Assembly (NCBI GenBank): GCA_008711295.1
Contig: VUYV01000016.1
Location: 6,318,073-6,382,072 of the forward strand
Length of the DNA: 64,000 nucleotides
From: Anarhynchus alexandrinus
Taxonomy: Eukaryota; Chordata; Aves; Charadriiformes; Charadriidae
Direction of reading: 5' to 3'
A program made the position numbers and the translations under genes. Shown here one piece after another: positions 22,601 through 35,900 of this stretch. Every line of letters starts with the position of its first letter. Position 1 is the first letter of the stretch. Below the pieces are notes generated by a model that had not been told where the DNA came from, did not search any database, and worked only from the letters and a program-made list of their open reading frames with translations.

Positions 22601-25600
22601 AGGCAGTAGAATAATGTTTCATGTCAATTTCTTTTCTGTGATTTAACAAAAATGTTAATTTCTCACTGAGCTGGAGATAAGGCCAGTTCTTAAGAGAACA
22701 GCTTATTTGGGAATATGTTTCTTTATTGTTCAAGCTGCTGGATCAGTCCTCAAATGATTCTTGCTTTATTTTTAGTAGGAAATATTCTCTCCATTCCTCC
22801 ATTGGCTTTTTAATAGTAGCAAAGTGCTTACCTTTTTACAGGTTCTGTTTTCATCAAGCTTTCCTGAGACTATAACTGTTCAGTATTACAAATCCATGTT
22901 TCCTAGTATTGATGAATCTGGCTCTTGGAAAGTGTGAGTTACAATGATTAGCTATCTGATTAAACCAAGAAAAAGAGCTGCCTTGAGGGTTTGAAACAAG
23001 TGCCCTTTGGAAGATTTAATTTCATGATCTCCCTAATCAGTGTTTTGTAAGTTCAGTGTACATCCTATGCACATCTTTTAAATCAGTGCAGATTGCATAT
23101 TGGTTTATATTGTTATCACAAATTAGCAGTACAATATCAGTTTCTCTGATGCGGGGAACTCTAAACAGGAATCGTTTGCATATCTATTTGAGCGTCCTGG
23201 AGACAAATATAATGAAATGAATAGCCTTTTAATTTAATTGGCTTCCAGTGTGAGTCTGAGAATAGAAAGCACAATACATCGCACAGTTACTGTAGAAACG
23301 GTTGAGGTCAAAAGCTCAGCATGCAGACCCTACATCAGTCACCACTGGTCTTGTGCAGTAATTTTTTTTAATTCTCACTGCATCTCCATCAGACCCCAGG
23401 AAGCCAGATAATTCAGCATTAGTATTCCAAGTGGAAGTGCTGGGTCATTTGTCACTGGTCAGATCGTGCTATGGAATCCATTTTAAAAAAGCTGCCAAAA
23501 GGAAAAACTATGTTGTATCAGTGCTCTTATACATTAGCCACAAGAATAAGATCAGGACCAAAAAAAAAAAAAGAGAGGAAAAATCTCTGTTTCCTTCTCA
23601 TAGAAGAAAAAAGACACAGAACAAGGCAAGAAAAAGTGGTACAAAATGGATAATAGTCTACCAAGAAACCCTTTTTCAAAAACATCTTTTTATTACAGAT
23701 TACAGACAGTTAAGATTTATGTGCTGTTTAGTGGAGACAGCCTTGTTGAATACAATGCAAGCAAAAAGGGAGATAATATCTTGCTAATATTCAAAACTCC
23801 TACACCCTTTTGACTGTAGAAATAAAGAGATACAACTCTTACAAAACTTTAGCTAGCCTAGGAGCTCATCAATGAACACATAAACCCTTCGACACAGTGC
23901 TAAATGTAGAAAAGGGATTTCTTTACTATTTTTGGACTGGCTAGTGTGAGATCTGTGCTACTGCTTCAGCTTGAATTCATTCATCTGTCTGTAGGAAAGT
24001 TCAGAACTCCTCATCTGTGTCTGATCCCATATGCTTAGGCTGGTACAAACAAATGACAAAAAGTGCTTGCATATATAACAGACTCAACCGCACAAAGGGG
24101 ATCACATTAACCTCCCATTTGACTTTTGGATTATTGATTTTTAAAAGCACAAAAGCTCTTTTTAGGAGGTCTTGCATGAACAGTTGTTGGCATTTTTTTG
24201 TATTTCCTATTACAACACTAAATGGAACTGTTGTTATTTGCTGAAGGAGGTGGAGGAGGTAGTACTTTCCAATTATAGATATCTTAGCAGTCAGCGTTTT
24301 TTCCAAGGAGGTAGAGGACTTGGGTTCAGCTTCCCTCCTGTCTAGGGGAAATTCAGTCCCTTGCCTTACATCTGTGAGTTAGCTGCCCAGGCTGCGTGCA
24401 AGCTCTGGCTCAGTCCTCCGCTTGTGCAAGCCCAGGTACTGTACAGAAAAGCCAGATACACTGGGACAAAAATAGGGCACAAGCTGGTGTGTGATTTTGT
24501 AGCCTGGCAGCAAAGGCACTCACTTGGGAAGGACAGGATCCATAAGAAGTCAGCTCATTTTGTCTGCATTGCTCAGCACCAGCAGGGAAGCAGTGCTGTG
24601 AGCAGAGGTTGAAAGCCAAGTTCCCCAGGTATAGACACAGTCGTTGGGCTGTTTGTAACAGGGTGGTCTGCAAAGAGCAGCTCCAGTGGGCAGGGATGAG
24701 GCTTCCCCAGGAAAGGGAAAAAAGGGAGATGGTTGGAAGAAGCTTTATATGGTCATCTCTGGCACTGGAATGTCTCAGAAGCAGAAGTGTGCAGAAGAGC
24801 TTTAGATAGTGCATGTTATTTGGACAGGTTCCTGTGTGCAAATAATGGAGTGGTATTTTGAAACAGTTTGGACATGGCAGTGAGGTTTTTTTGTGGGCAA
24901 GGAAAACAGACCAGGAGCTTAAATCTGTCTTTTAAAACACACATTTCCCTTGTTAGGCCTGTCAATCTGGGAGAGGACAGTGGACTTTCAGATCACTTTG
25001 CACTCACAGCCTTAGTCCTTGCTCAGGAGAATGAAAAGGAGCGGGTTGCAACTCAGCCACTCCTGATCACATTAAGTAGTGACACCGGAGAGCATAGTCT
25101 GGCTGCTCAGGGATGCTTCGTCTAAATTAAGTCTTATGTCTTACACTGCAGTGAGCCATGTTAATGCTCTGTGTAGATGTTCATTGGGAACTAAAGGCAT
25201 TGCAGTTTGATTTATGTGTAGAAGTATTTAAAGTGTATGCCTGCATTGAGGTAAACAAGCCAGTTCTTGGGTTGTTTGGTGTTTTTTTGTTCTATCATGG
25301 GGAGGTTGTCCTAAGGAAATGTGCTATTGCAGGTTTTGTGGAAGTTGGCAGCTACTGCACCCAGACAAATCAGGTGCATCCTACACACGTGGCCTACACT
25401 GTTCTCTGTGGAAACAAACTCTGCTTAATTGTGGTCAGGCTGCTGTGAACAGGTATCCATAAGGTGGACTCATCCAGGTTGACTCCTCTGCCTTGAATTT
25501 GATCCCTTAATTAGTTTGAATTGATTTCTCTCAAGTACCCTCATATAGATAACCCTCAAATCGAAGGGATTAGCCTCCAGTTTAACTCTACTGAAAAAGC

Positions 25601-26031
25601 TAATTGGGGAGAAAATGAAAGGAAAGCATGAAAAAGTGGATTTTTAAGGGGAAAGCTTCAATGCCCTGGTGAAAAATAAATGTCATCTAAGGTGAATTTG
25701 AGAATTTGACACAGGTGGAGTGATACTGTGCCTGGTCCAAAAAAAGAAGTATTTATCACTTTAAAACACATTATCACTCCTAGTAAAATTGAGTGTTTCT
25801 CCCTTTTTGATGACCGATACTTCTCAGATAATGTTGAAACTGGAAGCAAAGCTTTTCATTGTCTCAGTATTCAGCTCTAACTATTGAGAAATTCTGATCT
25901 TCTGTTGAAAAAGCCAGGCTCCACATAGGACTGTTTCCCATAACCTTGATTAGTCCTCTATTTCTAAATACTCTGCCTTTCAGAGGAAATCCTAGTGTAG
26001 TGACCTTTGAATATTTATCAAGTGGCACAAG
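19627..26031. other. Non-coding stretch with conserved-looking AT-rich blocks
   Basis: No gene or repeat family was recognised. A short block at 22051-22105 is flanked by strong splice signals (see findings). The following kilobase has regulatory-looking AT-rich sequence, including two copies of CCATTATAA(AA)GCCC at 22309-22321 and 22357-22371. The 143-aa minus ORF at 24410-24841 has no recognisable domain. Confidence 0.4.
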
Positions 26032-26993
26032 GTAACTGGTGTCCTCAGGGATCCGTGCTGGGAGCAGTACTCTTTAATATCTTTATCAATGACATAGACA
26101 GTGGATCGAGTGCACCCTCAGCAAGTCTGGGGATGACACCAAGCTGAGTGGTGCAGTTGACGTGCCTGAGGGATGAGATGCAATCCAGAGGGACCTGGAC
26201 AGGCTTGAGAATTGGGCCCATGTGAACCTTGTGAGGTTGAATAAGGCCAAGTGCAGGGTCCTGCACCCCTGGTATCAATACAAACAGGGGGATGAAGGGA
26301 CTGAGAGCAGCCCTGCTGAGAAGGACTTGAGGGTACTGGTGGATGAAAAGCTGGACATGAGCTGACAATGTGTGCTTGCAGCCCAGAAGGTCAACCATAT
26401 CCTGGGTTTCATTCAAAGAAGCTTGCCCAGCAGGTCAAAGGAGGTGATTCTGCCCCTCTGCTCTGGTGAGACCCAACCTGGAGTACTGCATCCAGCTCTG
26501 GCGCCCTCAGCACAGGAAAGACATGGACCTGTTGGACCAAGTCTGGAGGAAGGCCACAAAAAATGATCAGAGGGATGGAGCACTTCTCCTGTGAGAAAAG
26601 GCTGAGACGGTTGGGGTTGTTCAGCCTGGAGAAGAGAAGGCTCCGGGGAGACCTTATTGTGGCCTTTAAGTATGAAAGGGGGTTTATAAGAAAGATGGGG
26701 ACAAACGTTTTAGCAGGGCCTGTTGCGATAGGACAAGGGGTAATGGTTTTAAACTAAAAGAGGGTAGATTTAGACTAGATACAAGGAAGAAATTTATTAC
26801 AATGAGGGTGGTGAAACACTGGCACAGGCTGCCCAGAGAGGTGGCAGATGCCCCATCCCTGGAAACTTTCAATGTCAGGTTGGTCTGGGCTCCGAGCAAC
26901 CTGATCTAGCTGAAGATGTCCCTGCTCATTGAAGGGGAGTTGGACTAGATGACCTTTAAAGATCCCTTCCAACCCAAAATATTCTATGATTCT
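26032..26993 (+). mobile_element. CR1 LINE, 5'-truncated and decayed
   Basis: This is a non-LTR retrotransposon fragment covering the C-terminal part of the ORF2 reverse transcriptase and the 3' tail. It opens with VTGVPQG-like codons, then QGSVLGAVLFNIFINDIDSG. A lost base near 26107 shifts the frame into GDDTKLSGAVD, with the catalytic aspartate pair at 26132-26137; the consensus FADD box reads SGDD. A TGA interrupts the line just before [10 protein letters not shown]. Later blocks are AAQKVNHILG (from about 26378) and MIRGMEHF to [19 protein letters not shown] (from 26563). The 3' end is the CR1 tail with attctatgattct at 26981-26993. Multiple frame breaks make it non-functional. Most of ORF2 and all of ORF1 are missing, as is typical of CR1 in birds. 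Confidence 0.95.
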
Positions 26994-29900
26994 GAGTGTT
27001 GTAGCCTACTTGTAGAGAAACGCTGTCTGTAGAAGCAGATGTGATAGTTATACAAAAAAGAGAACTTGTTTTCATGCAATGTAAAATGATTCACACCTGG
27101 TGTATCCTTGCTCCACGGTATGCTAAATAATGCATGTATTTTCTAAAGGATATTAAAACATGGCTGTAAAAAAATGAAACTGAGAGAGGAGCTCATATAA
27201 TGCACTACATCAGGGAAAAAAAATCAGTAAGTATAAATGGAGAAAATGGCTGTGTCAGCCCTCATGGAGATAACACATTTTCTTCATAATCTCCTGATAC
27301 ATGGAACAGGCAGTTCCAAAGAGCAGCTGTCCTGATACTGGCTTGAAAATGAAAGGAAGCTGAAAAACAGTAGAGTCTGCTAGCTGTAATCTGCACAATA
27401 CCTAAGCACTAGGAGATTATTTGAAAGCATGAAATGCAGCAGTATGTGTGTTAGGCTGGCGAAGCAGTCAGCAAGGAGACTATAGGTGGCATCAAGCAGG
27501 CCTGGGAGAGTGCCGGTACTGCAAAGGTTAAGAGCAGAGTGGGGCATCTCTACCAGGACCTGCTGCAGACTGGGTAACTGGCCCAAGTGCAAATCTCACT
27601 TCACCACCACCTGAGTGATTGAAGAAGTCTTCCCCACCCCTTCCCTTAAGTCACGGTGGGTTTTTTTGTCTTGTGATTTCAGACTCCTACATCCAGACAA
27701 ACTACCTCTGTTGGAAAAAAATAAGCATGGGCAGAGAAATATCTCCTTCTTCCAAAATCAGCTTTAAACTGGAAGACAGAGCAACTACTTTATTATGGTA
27801 AGTCTCAAGACAGGGGTGGCGTGGCAAGAATTACAGTGGGATCTCTTTCAGGCAGTGTGATGTGTACCTCCAAAATCTTTGCTTTGCATGTTGATATTTA
27901 CTTTTGCTTTTTCCTCATCTTAGCAGTGCCCTTGCGAAGTGTCTTGTTCTCTCAGCTTATCAAACTGTGTTTTTGAGATCGCCTCTGTAGCTTCATGGGC
28001 TTTGGAATGATTTGCGCCTCTCATTTCCCAAGGAGTAAGGAGGTTCCCCAGGGGTGTTCTTATCTCTGCAGCAAGTTTTATACAGGCTGACTGGCCTTGC
28101 TAGGAGGTGTTGTGATAGTAATGCCTGATTGCTGAGGACTGGGTGGCAAGAAGAACAGCACAGGACTGTGATGGCTACATGGAAGTGGGTTTGTGGCAGC
28201 AGAAGATATGAGGAGTAGGGCTGAAGGGTAAGTAAGGTAGAGAATGCTTGCAAATAGAGCAATACATCGGTGGCTTTGTCAAAAGTAGCTGTTGGTAGGA
28301 GGTTGGATCAATGAATGTACTCAATAGCTGCTATGCATCTTTTATGAGCAATTCCTTCCACCTGCTAGGTAGGTTTCTAGGCTACTGTTTCACTTTTTTA
28401 GGAAACTCAGCTATCCTGTCAGGTATGTCTTTTTCATGGGGTATTTTTCTTGCCTGGAGCTGTAAAAAATAATCATACCAGCTCATCTGGTAAGAGTCTG
28501 CGGTCATGCTCTGTCTCGCAGCAGGAACATGAGAGGAGGGACAATGAAAAGAGAAAGAGGGCATCTCAGCCTCCAAACACAGCGCCCTGTAACACTGAAG
28601 CTGTCTCTCACAATTCCAACATAATTATTTGCTAAAAAGGACAAATTCTGCCTTCCTGTTTTTGGTGCCGTTCCTGGGAACAGCTGCTGCTCTCCATTGA
28701 ATGAATGCCTGCATTGAAATTTGCAAAGTATCCCATGTCCTGCATGGCATATATGCATTCTGTAGATTTTATCCTGGAAGGGAGGTGAAAAATGTAGCAG
28801 GTCTAGTGCATAGTGTAATCAAAGATTTATAAGTAGCCATGCATTTTTAATGCATATAAAGTAATAAGAGCTGTACAGTAAAAGCAGAAATGTGACATTA
28901 AATGGTTGCTCTTGCCAATTTTCCAGTTAAGGCCATGAGCATCCTGTGCTTAAGGTCCTGCTCAGCTTCTCTTGCATGACTTTAAAAGAAGCTCGCTGGT
29001 CAGACCAAATGGCTAATCAAGAGATATTTTGTAACGCATTCTTTTGTTTCATTCCCATAACGGACAACTTCAAAGCCAGTATTTAAAATAAATAAAAAAA
29101 TAAAGGTGGCTGTGATCAAAGTGGAAAGGAAGCGTTAGCGCAGGATGGATCTGTAACCCTGATCTGTACTGCCTGGCAGAGAAGAAATCTTCTGCCCCTT
29201 CTCTTCATATATATCTTCCAGTGTATTAATCTTTTTTCGGTGTTTTCTTTTTCCTGAGCACCCAACTTTCTCCTTTTGTAGTTAGCTGCCAGAGAGATGT
29301 ATTTTCCCTTACTAGCTGCATCAGAAATTCCTAAGGTTAGGGGAACTGGTGCTTCTGCAGAATTATTGAATTCAAGTTATTTGGTGATACTTCTTCCTGC
29401 TTCTGCAAGCCTTGCAGGACAGCTAAGGCATATATCACTTCATTTTTGGAACATTTAGGTCACTGATTCGTCTGCTAGCCTGGCAGTGTTTTATTTTCAA
29501 ATTGTACATGAACAAGTGTAAAGATCTGTGAGTATAATAAAATCAGTGTGAAAAGATACTAAGGTTCATCACAGGATTTCTTGCAAGTTAATTGTTGGAA
29601 GCATTGGCATACAATCTGGCTTGCTTATCAAATTGATTAAAATGGTTGGAGCAAGAGGCAGCATTGTATCTAAATTCAGCCAGATTTGTCTTAAGAAAAA
29701 ACTTGTTTTAGAAATGTAACAAGAAAAAAGTAAATGAAAACAGCTGGTATCTTGCTGTTTCATTGCCTTAAATGGTCTGTTTGGAGAATCTTGTCAATGG
29801 GAAAGGTCTGGTATGTGCTACTTCGCTCAATGCTGCTCGGTACATCCCTTGTGGTGCCTCCTGTGGCCTAAATGAAGTTTTGGTTCAGCAGTTGCAATTT

Positions 29901-32900
29901 GTGGAACAAATATTGATTATTTGATGTCCAAAACATGCCAGATATTTTCTAGTTTTGCACTGATTTCTACTATTCTATTCTTTGCCTTTATGTATTCAGT
30001 GATACGTGTTTTGGAGTAGCTGCAGTATCAAAATTGTTAATTTTCTGCCATTCAGCACGTGTTCTGATATGCCCTCCAGCTTTTCCTCTTTGGAGCCCTG
30101 GCATCCTGCTTCGCTCACGTGTTTCCTGTGAGGGAACTAAGCCTGCCTGCGTGGCCCTGGCTTGTTTCTATTTGGCCTGAGAAGCTAATCTTCACAATTA
30201 TTGTCACCAATTCAAGCCCATCCAAGTAGCTGGCTTTGAGAATATTTGAAATACTGCTGCCACTGTTTCAGAGACCCAGATGTACTAGCTTGAAACATTT
30301 ATGCTATTAAAAGAGCTGTGAGAAATTTTGGATGAGGCTCATGTTGACTTTGCAGCCAAGATTTCACCCTTTCATTATAAGACTAGCTTTCAAACTTTTG
30401 GTCATACCATGAACTAACAGATTTATTTCCCCCACCCCTCAAAATCTAATTTGCAAATATAATCTTCAACCTGAGACTCAGACTGCAGTTGCTGCTGATT
30501 GGAATAGTGCGAGGGAAATCAGGCTGTATAATTCTTTATTTGATATCACTAAATGAAATCCCAGCACTAGTTAAAATATCCACCTAATGCCACAGGTTTA
30601 TACCTTAAATGCAGTATTCACTAATTGTTCTTTGGTATTTCCCTGAGGGTGGAAAAGACTTTAGTCAGAGGGGAAGAAACAATGGTCTGATCAATCACAG
30701 ACTCCTTGAATTGCAAATAAGAATCAGCAAGCAGCTCAGTAAACATGTTCCCACCAACCTCTGTAATGCTGATCTGCTGAGCTTTCTGCAGCCCTCCAAT
30801 GTCATTCTCATATGATTCTTTACATAATGTACATGCTGAAATCTTTCTCACTGTTATTGTTTTTGGTTGTTGTTTTTTTTTTCTTTACTGCCAGTAAGCA
30901 AATGTAAGAATGTGTGAAATTGAATGATATTTGTCCCCAGAAAAATGGTGCTTTTTTTATTTGTAGAGGCTCTTGAAACGGAGATGCTCTACTTTCCTAT
31001 CTGTGCAGTGCCCATCATGTCAGAGCCAGGGTGACATGTCACTGACAGAAGCCCTAACATAAAGTCTCAATTGCACTATTACAAGCAGTTATTATCTTGT
31101 ATATTATGATAAGAAGCTAGTAGTGGTCTAAGAAATGGTGCTAAGCTGCTGGTGTAGTCAAGTGCCTAGTGTTTTTACAACTATCTTGTAAGAATATGAA
31201 TACGCAGCTGGGTATTATCACCCCTCATCTGCGACTGGTGAACACCAGTGCAGCTCAACTGGGACCTTAATGCTTTAGTGTCATCGAGGTCTCTGTGTCA
31301 CAGCTGTCATGTCGGGAGCTGCCAGAAGGGACTGCCTTTGCTACTGTAGAGAGATGCTGCTGGGAACATCTGCAGCTCCCCATGGCCGTTTCTTCCATTA
31401 CAGGGAAATCTCAGATGTTCCAGGCACAGAACAACAAATAATGCCTTGATCCCCCAGGGGTTTCTTTTTGCCATCTGAGAAATCATTTAACGAGTTTCTG
31501 CTGTGCATTTGAAACAGAAGCAGTCAGTGAGTTGTGTGAATGTTCCCTCCTTTGCCTCACACTCATCATCAGATTGAGACTGAATGTCTTCTTTGGAAAT
31601 ATGCTTCAGACAAATCAAAGCCATTGAAGTCCTACCTGTATTCCTGGTGGAATTGTAAAGGCCTGGGAAAGATGCAAAGACAGACAGGATAATCTCATCT
31701 TTTCTTCTGTCTGTAAGCTGAAAAACTTGATGTAACATTGTGTGAGTTACTGCTCCTGAGTAAGGCAAGCTTTGTTCAGTGGTGCTTTTTAGTTAGAGAT
31801 GTGCTGCTGATGGTTTTGATTCTGTTGAGATCTGGCTGTAGGAAAGGGCTAAAACATTTTATCATCCTGATCTTGGATAAAGGAATGTCTAAATAGAAAG
31901 CCATTTGGGACAGACTGCTCCCTGTCCTTTATTTTTTGCTTAAAATGTTTCACAAAATTGGATTTTGTTCTTGACTCAGCAATAGATAAAGAATATAACT
32001 AGATAGCAGCAAGCAAGTTGTGTGTAAAGTGATTGTAGTTACCTGGCTTTAAGACTGTTTTCATACAGGTGTCTGTTATAATAATTTAGTTACTCTATGC
32101 TTCCTGATGAAATTTTGCTAGAGATCTCTGCTGTGTGCAAACATAAAAGAACTTGGAAGCGGCTAAGCTTTCCAAAATGTTAATGTAAACATGTTACATA
32201 TGTAGGACTAGTGAGCATTTTCTAGGCCAAATGTATATCAGAATGTGATTAACTGATTAATTAGCTAATAATCAATTGCTATTGGTCTTAGGCAAGCCTG
32301 TGCCACGTGGGTTTGGTTTGCAGGATTATTTAGCGTGGCACTCCTACCCTCTGCAGTGGAGGTGTCCCCATCTGCACTGGTAGCTGGTGCTCTGTTTTCA
32401 GAAGCGAGCAATAAGCACTTTTAAGGAACAATTTCCCTGACCAGTTTTAGGCAATTACCATAGAAAAATACTTCATGATCCAGTAGCACGTATCCCTACG
32501 TAAAGCAAACCCAGACTTCTAGTTCACATATCAAAACCTGCATGGATGAATTCTTGCCTCTGACATCTGGTGAGACTGCAAAATTACAAGTAGTGGCAGA
32601 ACATACCCATTGATAATACAAACATTAGGAACACTCTTCTCCTGCTTGGCATGGGTGAATCATCTTCTGAGACTTAATTTTAATCTTTTGCCCTGTGGCG
32701 TGGGAGACTGTGCCCAGTGAAGGCTTCCGCAGGAGTCGGCTTCCCAAGGCATGTGGTTTTTAGATGGAAATAGCAACAATGCTGGTGCCAAGAGGCTTGT
32801 TTCAGGCTGGGTTAACTTGCTTTTTTCCCTAGTTCATTCATGGCTGAGACTAAAACCAATCATAGCTGGGATGGTTTTGTGTAGTTTCAGCTGTGTCCCT

Positions 32901-35900
32901 CTTACCCATTTTGCTCAAATGTTGAACTGTGCTGGAGTTCTTTCTTGGCGGGGGAAAGGCAACCAGTCTTGTTGTACATAGTGATCGCTCAACACATAGC
33001 TCCTTGCCAAATAATGTAATCGGTCATCACAAGCAAAGCTGCATTGTTATGTACTCCTTCATTCAGTTTGCTTCAGTGTTATGTTGAAGAAAACAAAGGG
33101 TAATATGCTATTAGAGAAATCTTGTAAGCTTGCAATTAATAATATTGCTCATACAGACTATCTTGTGTCTTAAACTTATCACATCATATGGGTAGCCCCA
33201 AACTTTACCTTGAGTTTTACTTTAATACTCCTTAACCTTCCTGTGAAAATACAGCTCTTAAATGATCAAAATAAGAACATACAGAGAGGACTGAAACTTT
33301 CTCATTAATATACAATTTTGGTAAAATATAGTGTGGTATTAATGTCATCTATGATCATGTACTGTTGTCAGGGCCCTGCCATATCTGGACATAACGGCAT
33401 GACTTTTATAACCTTGTTTCAGAAAGCAATTAGGGGCAACATCCAGCTCTGCAGTTACGTATCATGTGGAGATGTAAGGAGCTTCCAACAGTGAATTTAA
33501 TTAGCAGCAAACACAGAGTACTCAGTAACCTGCAGTGCAGATAACACAGTTCCCATCCAGCAATATTGGTCTCTTCCTATAAAAGGGTACCTGAACTGCT
33601 CTGATGCTAGACCTATGCTAACTGACAGGGTTCCAAGGGACTTCTAAGGGAAGGAGACTTCCAACCTGGAAGGCTCAATCAGGAAATGCAATGCCAGTAA
33701 ATCCAATCTCTACCAAGCAACAGCATGGGCAGCTTTGCAATGCTGAGGAATAATCCAGGAGGAGCTATGTGCTAATGCCAGGAGTTACCAGACATTTCTC
33801 AAGAATGTTTAGAACAGATTTTGGTAATCAAATCTGCACTGCACAGTAATAAAATGAGCAGACACTTCATACACATTACTGCATAAGGAGAGTCACGCCA
33901 TACAACTTTGTATGAAAGGGAGTCTTGAGGGCTTGTGTGTTGGCTGTGATGAAGGAATTCCTTATTTGACATTGAGGGGATATTAAAAATGAACTAAGCC
34001 AGGCCTGGTTTTGTTAAGGTTTGCAGTGCTAAATTCCAATCCTCTGAAGTATCTGAGGTTACAGAAGAAAGCTTGTTAGTTACCCTATGCCTCTCAAACC
34101 AAAAGAGCTGATAAATGAAGCCATGGTCAGTTGGGATGTAAATGAGGAGGAGGTGAAACATGCTTTTGCAGGGTGGTAAAACTCTGAGCATGAGTAATAG
34201 AGTGTTTTAGTAGCTGGCTTTTAGTGCAGACACAGAGCTAGTGCCAGTGCACTAAGCATAACATCCTGACCCAGCTGAGGTGGAAGAGCCCTGAGCTTTT
34301 CCCAGCTGAGTGTCACCAGCCAGCATGAGCTTCATTGAAAACATCTGGAGAAACAAACCAGGATGCTGTCTGCTAGCAGGTAGGGTCTTGGGACTTGTAG
34401 GTTGTGTGTCTATCCCCACATACACAACTGAATGGCTCTGAGTCTGGAGAGCCTCATTGCATCTCTGCTGTATAGCACGCCTAATGGTGTTCACCCTGCT
34501 CTGCTAGGGACTGGGCAGCCACGCCAGAAAATGCCTCTTTTGGTATTTCTGTGGTGCTGTGGAAGAGCAACACCTATCATGAGAAGGGCTCCGTTCATTT
34601 TGCTGCAGACTTTCTCTCCTGCTCCACGCTGTATGTTTGTACTGAATGCTTGTTGGGTTTCACAGTGTTGATGCAGTCAAACTATCTGCCTGTTCAAATC
34701 TTCTTGTATCCATTTCCCACCCTGACTGTGCCCAGTGCCTGACTTAGAGTCATTTCTGCTACGATGATCCTGTTGAGACGCTTGCAGGAGGTTACTTGCA
34801 GGTAGCTAACTTCAACTTGAGTTTGATCTAGAATAAGAGCAGAGACTTTTAGGATTGTTCTCGAGTCTAACCTAAAATCCTCAAGCAATAGGTGCAGAAG
34901 AAGCTGGAACTGAGCTATATCTGCACAGAAACAAAAGGAACAGGATTTAAAACATTTTTTTAATTATTATTTAATAAATAAATTAGTAATAAGTGGGCTC
35001 CCTAATTCTCATCTAAGCTGAATTTTGTCAGAATAATGACCTCCCAGAAATGTAATTCAGCTCACTCACATCAGGATATTCAGACTTTCTGAGGCTTAGG
35101 TCTCTCCAGCAGCCTGAGTAAAGAAGCTGCATTTCAGGCCACGGCCTATTTTAGTGCACTGCAGATCTATCAGTTCACCTCCATCCTTTTTGCAACACCT
35201 CAGGAAAACAGAGCAATTAAAACCTTCTCAGTGTAATTTTTAGCTCTGCACTGCACCCAGCAAGTGAAAGGCATGAGAGCCTCACAGACTGCTCCCAGGT
35301 CTAAACCTTAAGCTTGGGAACTATCTGTAGATACGTATAAGGAGAAGGATACCAGTGGGGCTATGCAAGATTTCTCTTCAAGTCTTCGGCCTGATGCACG
35401 TTTGTTCTATGACATTGAGTGAGTAACTTAATTTCTTTGGCGTCATATCCATCTGCAAAGGTACAGTTACAGGCATTCATCTGCTTAGCGTGGCTGGGGT
35501 GGATATTGCCATTTTTAAAGCTTGCTCTGTGCTCTGACCTGCCTGTAGGGAGGAAGTGTGGGTGCCTGACAGAGGAGAAATGGGCAGCAAGGAATTTCTT
35601 GTTTGGTTTTGGTAGCACTTGGCTGGACTCATCTGTCTCCCAGTGGCAGGAGGTGTTTGCAAATACATATGTGTGTGAGTGCTGGGATAAGGTGTGTCCT
35701 GTGCCATATGGTATGTGCAGATGTATGTTGGCAGGTGTGAACTGTGTAACTATATTTGTGTGCATTGAGGATGGTTTAGGAAGAAGAAAGAGGCTGCTGA
35801 GAACTCTGGCTAGGTACTCACTTTTCTTGTAATGTATTACTTTAATTTAAATTCACTTTACAGTCAGTGCACATGAGAATTATTTTGAAGGTTTAATTTG

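Noticed and set aside
31185..31240. Possible MIR-like stretch (gtattatcacccctcatctg)
   Set aside because: Similarity is too weak and short to separate from chance without an alignment.
35361..35832. Overlapping 134-aa minus and 137-aa plus ORFs
   Set aside because: Both strands are open over the same bases, neither shows a domain, and no start or splice context supports either.
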